Assembly (NCBI RefSeq): GCF_037126465.1
Contig: NC_088203.1
Location: forward strand, 80,944,168-81,008,167
Length of the DNA: 64,000 nt
Direction of reading: 5' to 3'
Source of the DNA: Ornithodoros turicata
Lineage: Eukaryota; Arthropoda; Arachnida; Ixodida; Argasidae
The notes beneath the pieces were generated by a model. That model saw nothing but the letters and a program-made list of their open reading frames with translations, searched no databases and was not told where the DNA came from. Position numbers and translations under genes: made by a program. Each line of letters begins with the position of its first letter. Position 1 is the first letter of the stretch. Positions 24,001-36,000 of this stretch are shown here, piece by piece.

Positions 24001-27000
24001 CAAGTATCTGTCAGATACAGCCTACAACCTGCGCACCGTCTAAATGAGTGGGAGGTGCTCATTATTTAAATAAAAAGTCAAATGAGGTTCGTAAAAAAAG
24101 TGAGTTCTAAAGCAGGGTGCCGTCGGCATTAAAATGGGTAAAATGGGACCTTCAGTGGACTCCTTTCAGAGAAAAATCTGCCACCAAAGCTAGTCGTCTG
24201 TTGCAGTTATTAATTGGTTTCGGTTTACATATTTTTGCCGCGGCTAGTCGCGGTGAAGCGCAAAAGGACGTAAGTCATTGGTGTAATTCATTGGTGGACA
24301 TGGGAGTGGAAGAGCGTCCTCTTGCGCTTCACGGCGACCAGCCGCGACAAGAATATGTAAACCGAAACCAATTAATTACTGCAACAAATGACCGGCTTTG
24401 GTGGCAGATTTTTCTCTAAAAGGTGTTCACTGAATGTCCCTAAAGGGATTGTACCCGTTTTCAAGCCGACGGCGCCCTGCTTTAGAAGTTATGTTCTTTC
24501 ACGAAACTCATTTTAATTTAACTAATCAGCGCCTCCCACTCATTCACATGGTGCGCAGATTGTAGGCGGTATCTGACAGATACTTGTAAAAAAGAAAGTT
24601 ATTCGACTGGTGCACCAGTTCGCAAATTATTTAGCACGGGGATTTCACTCAGACACCCTGTATATACAGGGTGTCCACGCTAAGTGTGAACAGATTTTTT
24701 AAAAATATATCAATCACTTTTTCCGAGATGAAATCAATTGTAATGTAGCATATGCTGAAGGGCACTCCCTAGAGGGGCATTAACAGACTCCTAAGGCAAT
24801 GTCTTCATTAACTTTCAATAATTAACTTTTTAATTGTAAAAGCTATGAAGTTGCTCCAATGAGAACATCTGATCTTTTCGGTCACCAGATACCAAAGCCG
24901 TTTTCAGAACAAAAATCCGTTCGATCGATCGTCCGCAAAAAATTCGTGAAGGAACGCCATTTTTCTCTTTGTTTGGTTTATTGCGCATCTTCAAAGAAGC
25001 GGCTTTCCTTTACCCCCAGTGTGAGAGAGTGGAAGAGCACAGTGCCGCCTCATGCGTCGAAGATTAGCTTTAACTTGCGGAAACAAAACAAAAACACAAA
25101 TCTATCGGGTGACTATCGCGACTGCCCTTATCTTGGGCTGCATTTTCTGTTTTCTTTTAATCTTTTTCCAGGACGCAAGAGGTGATAGTGTGCTCTTTCA
25201 TCCTCTCGTATTGGGGGCGAATGAAAGACGCGTCTCTAGAGATGCGCAATGAATAAAATAAAGAAAAAATGGCGTTCCTTCACGAATTTTTTGCGGACGA
25301 TCTATCGAACGGATTTTTGTTCTGAAAACGGCTTTGGTATATGGTGACCGAAGAGATAAGATGTTCTCATTGGAGCAACTTCGTAGCTTTTGTAATTAAA
25401 AAGTTAATTATTGAAAGTTAATTAAGACATTGCCTTAGGAGTCTGTTAATGCCCCCCTAGGGAGTGCCCTTCAGCATATGCTATATTGCAATTGATTTCA
25501 TCTCGGAAAAAGCCATTGATATATTTTTAAAAAATCTCTTCACACTTAGCGTGGACACCCTGTATGTGAGGTGTTAAGTTTCACTGTAATACAGAAATCA
25601 TGCCACATGCCGAAAGTAATCCCACGTATACTGCTGAAACGCTGAGGGGCGAGACGCTTAGTTGGTTCTTATCGTCTGCAAAGCACTGCATGCCAACCCC
25701 TTCTGAGTACGGTATGTCACCATAGTTGAGAAAAAGACAAACCTTCGCTTAAAAAAAGAAGAAAGAACTATTTTCTTTCTGTTTCGCATTATTTCTCAGT
25801 TTTTCCGAATAGCAAACTTCGATATTACGGCGCCAGCTCAAACCGAAAGTAGCCAAAGTTGACTACTTATAGCCAAATCTGGCAACCGTTGGCACAACTT
25901 GAAGAGCGGGTCATGCAGGTCTATTCCTCGTGAGGGTGTAGCTTTGAGGCATATCCCCGAATTCCACTTTTCGTGGCTGCCTTGGTCGCTATGTGTGCTT
26001 GTGCACCGCATGCACTGCCAATATGGATTGCATCCAACCGAGTGATACTGCGGTGCCCCGCAAAAGGACCATGCCAGCCAGGAGGAGCTCACAAACCTCC
26101 CCCAATGGTGTGAAGCTAGCACAAGGCAGACATGATTTCCCTCTATTACGTGGTAGCCACTTGTGCATTTGTGAGCAAGACTGCTTGTAGATTTTGGCCT
26201 CATCTATCACATCAAGTCAGCCGCTGAACATGGCTGTGATAAAGGCTAACATACGTAAGAGTCTGCTGGCTGTCGTGCGTTCCCGGGTGAGGTAATGTGT
26301 GGTAGCAAAACGGGCACAACAGAGACGCATATTTTAAGACAGTTAGGTTTCTGATTTTTTCCCATGGCTAATGTTGGGCTCCGGTTTGTAATCTTCAACA
26401 TGCTACACTGGCCCTTTGCCAACAAGTTACACATTTGTCGCCCAATCGATGCATGCTAAAAATCAACGGTACACATCTTAACGAAATTCAATGGAACCGT
26501 ATCGGCGCTTCTGCACGTAAGAGAAGCAACTGTCCGCTGGGGACTTATAGGATGCACTCTCATACCTCTGTGTAAGGCGTTACTCCACCGACGTTCAACT
26601 GTTCAATCAAGTACTCCGACACTGGTGCCGCGGGTGTCATGTCCTGGCCAATCTGGAACATGGCATGTAGGACGTATCCAGCAGTTTCCACTTGTTCGTT
26701 GTATGTACTGGCAGACCAGTAGGTGTAGTAATCTGACAGAGCGGAAATATTAAGAAGCTGTATCCGATAACTGTCCGATAATAAAGAAATAAAACGTAAT
26801 GGAATAAAACTTACAGTAATGGTCAGCATTAGCAAGGAGTGTGCGGATGAGTTCAGAGGCCTTGGCTTCTTCTCCTATTCTTGCAGACAGGAAGGCGTAC
26901 ATTGCCAACGAGTGATTGTTGAGCGTGGGTTCAGCTTCCACACATTGCACGACGCTCTTGTAGATGTCGTAGTCCTTTTCTCTCTCTCTGATAACCGACA

Positions 27001-30000
27001 GCCCCACGTACAGAGTCAAATGCGCCGGAGTCTATGGATTTAGAAGATATATGGAATCAGTAATCCAATGCACACATCAGCCTTCCTTTATGCACACGTT
27101 GTTAAGCCGATTAAAAATATCACCTACTATAGGCACTTAGCGAGCAACGAATTTGTTGTTTTTCTCTGCTTTAAAATGTATATTAAAATAACGTAGTCAA
27201 TCTTAACTTTTAGTAATTAGGGACGATGCAAATTATATCCCGACTTCCACAGGACGACTGCCAATTAAATTCCGTTGCTGTCTCCTTCGTATTATGCGCC
27301 CTGTATAGTTTGGTCACGGCCTCTTTGCCAGAAGCATGCCACGAACTGCTCTCTCATACAAACCGTAAATGCAGGATTTCCTTGACCCGTTTCCCTGTAG
27401 CAACCTGTGGAAGGATCCTGTAGGGATTTCAAATACTGTATGCTTTGAGCGATTTCGGCGTCGCTGATACCAGTGGGGTCATTCATGACGCTTGACGCAT
27501 CTGCCAGAGCCTGTACGGCGAACGCTGTCAGAAAGACACTCCGTTCGTTGTCGGCACCACTATAGCTTCCGTAGGAACCGTCTCTGGCCCTGAATGCCTT
27601 CTGCCTTTCATATGCTACGAGGAAGGAGATTGCATGGCGTTACTCTTAGCGTGATAACTACAGTACAACATTGTTGGGGTAAAAGGCTAGACACAGACCT
27701 GACGAAACGCGTTCGACGGCCATGTTGCACCCCTCAGCATGGCCAATACCCAATAGATGACGGGGACAGATCATTGAACTTATTTTTCTTTTACTAATTT
27801 TCACTAGCAAACATCCCCGTATACAGCATATTTGTAAGCGTCTCGATAAATAAGCCATCAGATGATTTTAATTCACTAGTTACTTTTATATTATTCACTA
27901 ACTTTTGAGTAAAGTCTTTCAGGGAAACGTTAGATAGCAGGGTTTGAGCCAATCTCTATTTAAAGCCACCTTCTTTTTAAAATGTCCTGAAATGAACACG
28001 TACTCAGAGATATCGATCACGACATTTTTCTGTACAAGTAAGCAGAAAGCAAGCGCGTCAAGACCGCAAGAAGGACACGGCCTTTGGCGTGGATTGTGGT
28101 GGTGATGAAACTGCTTGCCGTACTCGGTCACGCTCAGGCGGGCAACGGCACGACTATCGAATAGAAGAGGGAGTTTCAGTAGAGCCACGAACGTCTTCGT
28201 TGGAACCAAGAATGACCTTGAGCAGCTGGGCCAGGGGAGAGGCAGACAGCAATATCAACAAAGAAAGGCTCTATTCAGTGGTCGGAAACGATATGGTAAG
28301 GCAGAGAAGATGTAAGGGGCGGGGTAGGAGTCGGTGGTTTATCTGTGACGTGACGTATTTTATAATGGCCACCAGATCAGCCCCTGCTTCAATGAGCTAC
28401 GTTACTTCAAAACACGTGGCCCCCCGACATGTAATGGGTGTTGACCTTCCAGTGCTTGCAACTCGCTTGTTTCGTTTTCGGTTCATTTACATAGCAAAAT
28501 TTTGTTAAAGAAGGTGGGATATTAAATAATGAATTGAATTCTGCTATCTCACACTTTCCTGAAAGCCTCTACTTAAAAAAGTTCAGTCTTGATTTCTTTG
28601 GTAAAGTCATCTAGTATTTACATGCTCTCTTGAACAGAATGCATGCCTGCAGAGCAGTCATCTCTGCTGCTCTCACAAGTTTTTATTTAAAACCTGTATC
28701 GGACAAAAAAAAAATCCCTGTATAATCAGCAGTTGCTAATAATAGAGTTCTTGATTCCGTGCATATATACTTTCGATTTTCGGTATACTTGTAAATTTTG
28801 GTGTGTGATATACAGGATGTTTTTTTATATAAAAAGCTATTAGAGCTGCATAGTTTTCGCAGGTGGCTTATGCATCCAGGCGGACATCCTGTAGGACAGC
28901 TATTCCAACTGGACGACTAACTAGCTAAACATATTGACTCAATATCCTTCTATGTTGTTCCAGCCTCAGAACATCAGTTCTCTCTAGCTAAACATAGTTA
29001 ATTAACTTATTATTATTAATTTGATGTTTTCTGGGAAATGCGACATAGCAGAATTGGACCTAGTTTTTATTCAAATCCATCATCCTTATTAAACACCCTG
29101 AGTAGCGAACGTACCTTTAGATATAACTTCCGAATTTTGCCATGTAAATGAGCCGAAAACCAGAACTACGAACTGCTCGAGCGCAGAAAGAGCGACGGTC
29201 ATACCACATGAGAGGGTCACGTGCTTTGGAACGATTGAGCTGATTGGAGAAGGCGCTCATCTCTTGGACAAAAAAATAATAATGGTGCCGTGATGTTACA
29301 TGTAAGGTTTGACTGCCTATCGTATGGTGACATGTTACTCGTGCGGCAGGGTAGGACTGCGGATGATATCCACCACCTGTGGTTCTTCTCACGTGCGCCC
29401 GAAATCTCTGACACGCGGCGCTGGAAGCAATGTTTACCTTCCTCACATTGCTGCTGTCCTCGCCCGCGGTTTGAACCCGCGATCCTGAGCTTAGTAAGAC
29501 AACACGTTACCGAGTGAGCTACAGAGGAGGGCATCTGTTGGAAAGATAGACGACCGCGGCAAGATAAGGCCAAGGTCGTGTCGTTTCTGCGCTAGAGAAG
29601 TGCGTAGTTCTGGTCACGGCTCATTTGAATAGCAACATTCGGGAATTTATATCTCAAGATACGATCTCTTCTTTAGGTGTTTAATAAGAGCGATGGATTT
29701 GAGTAAGGACTGGCTCCAATTGTGCTAGCTCGCATTTCCCACAAAATATCTAAACAATAACTTAATTAATGAAGTGTAGCTAATTAGCTGTCCAGTAGTT
29801 GCATACGCTGTCCTACAGGACGTCGGCCTGGCCGTATAACCCAACAGCGAAGACGAAATTTATGCAGCTCTAATAGTATTTTGATAGAAAAAACTGTGCC
29901 GGATAAAAAAAAAAAGAAACACTCTCTGCATCAATTTAAGTAGTATAGTATCTTGGTCAGTTGCATGCAAAGGTCGCTAGGCGGTCTCACCGTCGCGTCT

Positions 30001-33000
30001 GGGCCGACTTCACTCGCGAATATTTTCCCGCGCGCGGTGGGCGGCGCGTGGACGGAGGGCTGTTCAAACGCTTACCGGCGAGTGGCGCGTGGGCGGAGCG
30101 CTGCGCGTGCGCTGACCGTCGTGCCTTTTTCCGCCTGGGCCGACTTCATTCGCGAATTTTAACCCTTTTAACCGTATTCCCTCAAACGCATAGTTTCGAT
30201 TACCATTTAATGCACAATCAAATATGTTGTATAGGATGCCTGACTATGTACAACTTTTTAGTTTCAATCTTTAAAAAAATCTAAAACCTGTAGGAAAATA
30301 TATGCAGTTTTAATGTTGAAAATTTAAGCAAGAAATGGTCTTTGGTAGTTTGCATTTTCCTCATTATGAGCTAAAAACCTCTACAGTTAAGCTACGCCCT
30401 TTCCATTTGTAGTGTCCGTAAGCTTTGACACTATGAAAAGGATGATATCAGTATATCAGTACATCTTCAAGAAATCACAGGTACATTTTGTGAACTGAAT
30501 AAATGATCTACGTTTATGTGTGACCTATGCCGCTTAAAATGATTAACTTTGAAAAGGAATATTTACTTAGATAATATCATAATTAAGTTTACGTGTGCTT
30601 ATCCATGATGCTCATCCTAATTGTGTATTGGTTAATCATTTCTGATGATAATCGTGTGGTTAGCTCGTCTGAGAAACCCCTTTCGAGTTAGAATTTATCG
30701 CACATTCGTTTGTGTGCTGTGTTTTACGACCGATGACGTGATTAGAATTGTACACTCCGCCTCGGCATTCGGCATTCCACACGGCATTCGGCAATGGATT
30801 CCTTTCAACATATATTGCCAAAAGATGGTATAGACATTCTTTCAATTATGCATTTGTCATTGCCCAAGAATCAGACAGCAAGAGAGCTAGTTCAGCCGAG
30901 TTGAGAAATATACACAGTGTTCAATTCAATTCACAAAATATTATGTTTTTGCAAAATATTAGTGGTCCTCTTTTGTAAGCAAACATTGATGTATCTTGCC
31001 TCTGAATTTGAATGACATAATTGACATAATGACATAATTCCCTACCAATCATTGTTTTCAAACTAACCATGCTAAACACATTAGAAATCAATCTCTGTTC
31101 GTTGCAATGCATAGAATTCGTTATAGTGATGAAAAAGGAAATATATTTATTATTTCAATTATACGCTTGTTTAATTTGATAAAGTACAATTGTCCTATTC
31201 AAAACTCTAAAGTTTTCGTTTGTGCTCTCGACTGATGAATTGAGAATGCATCATATAGTAGGTCCTTGTGATGGGTCGCTTCAATCCAGCGTTGATTAAT
31301 GCAATCGATTCGAGGTCGCCTCATTTGAATCAGTTCAGTAACTTACATTTAGTTGCCACAAGCTTGCACAATCTCTTATTGGTGTTTCCTTTCTTTGTGT
31401 GAAGATTCTTGAATGGTGTACAAGAGGGTATTAGATGAAAATCGTCCGGTACTCCACTGCAGTTGTCATGGTCGATGAGTTTCAATAAGTGACCGTACAT
31501 CAGACCTTGTACAACAATATTGAACATCTGCTCATTGGACATAATTGCAAGAACTGGTAGATTAAAATAATTGTATAACCGTGGTAGGTGGAACATATCA
31601 CATAAGATTTTTATGTAGTTTCCATGTCAATAGATGAACGTAATTTCAACAAATGCATAGTGTATGCTTGTATATGATAATTTGATCTGACTGCATTCTT
31701 GATTAATGCAATGCTCTTTGCAATGACTAAAATACATGCGGTGTCGAGAACTTCAGTTCTTCGTTTGCCAACCTCTAAAACTCCACCATCAATCCCAGTG
31801 GTCCTTCCGATCTTGATGTGCAGATATTTTTATAACTATTATAGATTCGACATACAAATTCTTGCACCGTCAATTCTGTAATTTCTACCATATCTCCGAT
31901 TACGACCACGGCTATGATGCATCAAAATGCAGCTATAATGGAACTGTTTCGAGGCTCTTCTTTTTTGAAGCACTTTTTTATCACATCCTCCCATGACTTG
32001 TGGTATCGTGTGCAAAATCCGTCCATCTCTTCGATGATTATTTCGTGCTCGTTCTGTTTGCTATTGTGCTTCTATACTTAATTAAAGCACACGTGTGCTC
32101 ATTTTATTGGTTAAAATTTGGGATGCTATCAGGCTTAGAATGTTATTAAAATCCTGTTCAAGTGAACATGAGAATTAGGATTTAGAAAAAATATGTAATG
32201 TGTAAGAAAAACGTGTGCTTTCAATGATTCTGTGTATGGGACCCTGCGAGAATCCTCCCCTCTCTGCGAATACAATCACTATCCCGCGGGGGTAAACTTG
32301 TCATATTTCTGTGTGGTTGATCTATGTAGATTTTTCTGTTGCAAAGTTACCATGAAAAATTTGAACTCTTTAAATTTGTTTGTCGTTTTGATTGAGTGTT
32401 GTCTTGCCGATGTTAGAGTAATATCTCTCGCTTGCTAGAAAATGATTGACAGAATTAGTTATTGGCTAGTCTTTGTTCCATGTAGAAGTGCAAGGGTGCA
32501 GGCGAGCTGCTACATTGTAAAACGACGATAAAAACCCGGAGACACGGACAGAAAAAAGACAACACGACACGTTCTCAGACACAGCAACCCATTTAATGAC
32601 AGCCTACACTCCCAATAACCTCCTGATGGGTGGAAAGGGGGAAACAGAGGGAACACTAACGCTATTGCTTCGTGACTTAATCTCTTTGTACTCAGCTAAG
32701 AGTCGCCCAAACGGGTCACGCACCTTTTTCAATACAATGGTCTCTTGGAAAAGCGGGAAACAATTGTGACAATCTCTCAAGTGTTCGACCAATTCAGAAC
32801 TTCCTGAAAGGGTGTCTGCATTCCTTTTATGCTCTAAGAGTATAATGTTTAAGCATCTACCACACTGTCCTACGTAGCAAAAACCACATGCAAAAGGAAT
32901 ATAATACACAACGCCTACGGCGCAATGTTCAAGTTGTTTTTTCAAACGTTGCGCGTTTAAGCTCTCTAACGCCATTTCATTCTGATAAGTCAGTTTGCCG

Positions 33001-36000
33001 TATTTCTCACAAGACCCGCTTTGTTGAGTGCGCCGTAGGCGTTGTGTATTATATTCCTTTTGCATGTGGTTTTTGCTACGTAGGACAGTCTGGTAGATGC
33101 TTAAACATTAGACTCTTAGAGCATAAAAGTAATGCAGACACCCTTTCAGGAAGCTCTGAATTGGTCGAACACTTGAGAGATTGTCACAGTTGTTTCCCGC
33201 TTTTCCAAGAGACCATTGTATTTAAGGTAGTCGGGCACTCAAAATTTTTTTTGTTCCTCCAAGAGTAATAACATATTTGGAGTTCGTGGACTGATTGCTG
33301 ATGGGTTGACAAGGCTACAGGCATAAAATTGTGAATTTTTTTGCACTCGATTTTTGTTGCATCTGCAAAAACGTTGAAAAATGCCATTTTCCCAGTTCGT
33401 GATAACACGACAACCAGTAGCTCAATGCCGCTGACATTTGGCATGCTGCTTTATTGAAGCCTGTCAAGTGAAATGACCTAGAATCGCTTACTTCTCTGAC
33501 GAAACTAATTTTTGGTGATTTTTTGAAATTTTTTGATGAAAAAAAATGGGGGTTGTCTTACGTAAGAAGGTCCCAAACAGAAGATTACCGATAGAATGAC
33601 ACCATTCTAGTTAAGTACAGAGCCAAGTACCCTGGCAGTGTGTGTGTGCAAAAAATCATGCATGTGTGGCGGATACTTTTTGAGATATCCTGTTTTCCGT
33701 CTCAAAAATAAGCAAAGAATGCGTATTTGAGAAAATTGGATTTTTCTGACATATTCACAAGTATCTCATAAGAAGATGTCCGTAGGCTCCTAAAACTCCC
33801 CAGGCTTGTACGTCTTGCCTTCATTCACCTCGTGCTTCTGAATTTTCTTCTTCCGTCTTGCCCGAAGCACCTTCCTGCCTTGTTTCGCAGAGGTTGTCGT
33901 GCAGCGCAAGCTCTTAGAAATCCTTTCCTCATCTTGCTTCATATACTCAGTGCTCGTATAATATCCTGCACTTATTCCGAGCAGTTCGTTGAACTGTACT
34001 ATAGCATGTGCTAAACCAAACTCCATAGTTTCACGCCCGACAAAAGTATTTTTTGGTACCCGTTGCCACAGCACACCATTGAAGCACTCGTTGTTGTTCT
34101 GTGTCTTGCCATGAAGACACTTTGAGAGCAGCTCATCCCGACACAACTCCATGTATGTTGGCTTCACCTTGTTGACGATGTCTTGGGGCAGTCCACCCTT
34201 CTCCTTGAACTGACCCTGTCGTCCCTCAGCAGCATTCCTCTGGAAGCGGCACCAGCTATCCCGCCCTCTTGAGCATTGCCCATGCATCGGCTTCTCCTTT
34301 GATGAGCAACAGTGAAAAAATGATGCTAGTACAGCACTTTTCATGGCTGTCAAATTGTTTGGATTGCTCCGAATAGGAATGCCGTAGTAGTTCTGCAGCC
34401 TGTCGATGAAGGAGTCTGTCAGCTTTCCTTTTCCTCCTAGTCCTGACACTGCTTTCTTCAATTTACGAAGTCTTGTTCCAACTCTCTTTTGGACATGGCC
34501 AATGCACTCTAACTTCTTCACAGTCTCCCGTTCGTAAATGTCCTTGACCTTTAGGAAACTCTGTGAGTCACCATCGCCGTAGTATTCACTGTACAGCAGT
34601 CTTCGATTCTGAACTGACCGTTCGAATATTCGGTACACGCCGACAGGTTTTATGTTTGGTGCTGAGCCCTTATAGTTGGATGAGCACGCATGATCCTTGA
34701 GCACTAGGCACTCCACTGAGCTTTTCTGTAGTTTCTCCATTTTTTGGCACACCTGGCAGAATGATGACATGGCCTCAACGTCAAGTACCTTCCCTGTTTC
34801 GATAGAAATGGCGCTAACGCAGCCATTGAGGGAACTGTAGCCTCGCTTCTGCCATGTTCCGTCAACTGAAACACCGCATTTTGCCACACCATCATCATCA
34901 ACCCCTTTCATCGATTTCACAACTTTGGAAGCCGTCAACATGGACTCTTCTGCTGCCTGCATTGCAGCGACTTTGAGCTTCTTCGCATGTGATCCATATG
35001 ACTTTTCCCTTAGCGGTGCCGGCATGTTCATCGTTGCACAAAAGCGCCTTGCACTGCTTCTGCCCTTGCCGATCTGTCTCATAGCATAGACAAATCGCGT
35101 GTTGAAGTCAGCAGCCTTTCCACTCTTTGTAGATGTCTGGAAAGTAGTTTCCTCGGCACAATGCGTATAGGTGAGGCACATTTTTGAGGACAGTCCTTCG
35201 ACAGTGGTTTCACTAAGTTCAAGGCCAATTCCACCACAGTTCGAACATGCCAAGGCTTGAAATACGTTCACCAAAAGCGTGACATCAAGCAAGCGGAAAC
35301 CAGAGAGTGCTGAGCCTGACGGAATATTGCCTGGACCTGGTATCCCCAGGGGAATGAACGTGTAGTATATTTCTATTGTCGGGAAAAACTCACGTGACCT
35401 CCGACGTCGGGCCAATCGTTGGGCCTCGGTAGAGTAGTTTTTTGCTCTGTTTTATTTTGTCTCCATGGGTGACGCGTGACGTAAAGCGACGCTGCCGAGG
35501 GGTTCTCGTTCCCTTTCCCCTCTGTTCTCTCCCCGCTTTGGCGGTTCTGGATTTTCGTTCGCATCCAGTGAAATAAATAAAACGCGGAAGCGTTGGCTCT
35601 TTCTGTTGCACAAGGTGCTTTATTTTTCGGGATTGGTATTTCCAAATCACACATATGCAGTGTATCTGCGCCAAACACGAACTTTACATGAACATTGTTT
35701 CTGAAGTTCGAGTAATATGCCGAAGCAACTTCACATTCACTGTTAGCTGATGTCTCAAGTGGAAGACTTCACAGTAGATCAGTAAATTCACTGCACAGGC
35801 ACACACATTCACAAATCCAACATGACAGGAAACATGTCCATATCCCTTTGCTGCTTGTATAGTGTCATATGTCAAGGCTGACCCGTCACAAAGGAACCTG
35901 TTCAGCTGCTAGGCCAAAAGATGATGTTCCAACCACTCAGAGTGGCATATCCATTCTATTGCGTCCATGCCGATGCTTTTCTGAAGCAGATATGAGTTGA

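Noticed and set aside
22627..25252. ORFs of 66-119 residues inside the hairpin elements
   Set aside because: Both strands show similar frames because the sequence is palindromic; no domain is recognisable.
27292..27363. Extension of exon 2 to the end of its open frame
   Set aside because: The residues past GNPAFT have no family match and the internal donor GTTTGT gives a proper junction with exon 3; still, the donor is not strong.
29440..29530. Functional tRNA gene
   Set aside because: Boxes A and B are present but the anticodon stem does not pair, and the sequence continues into a SINE body shared with other copies.
31330..31596. 88-residue minus-strand ORF in the AT-rich intron
   Set aside because: No recognisable motif, splice context or related copy in the window.
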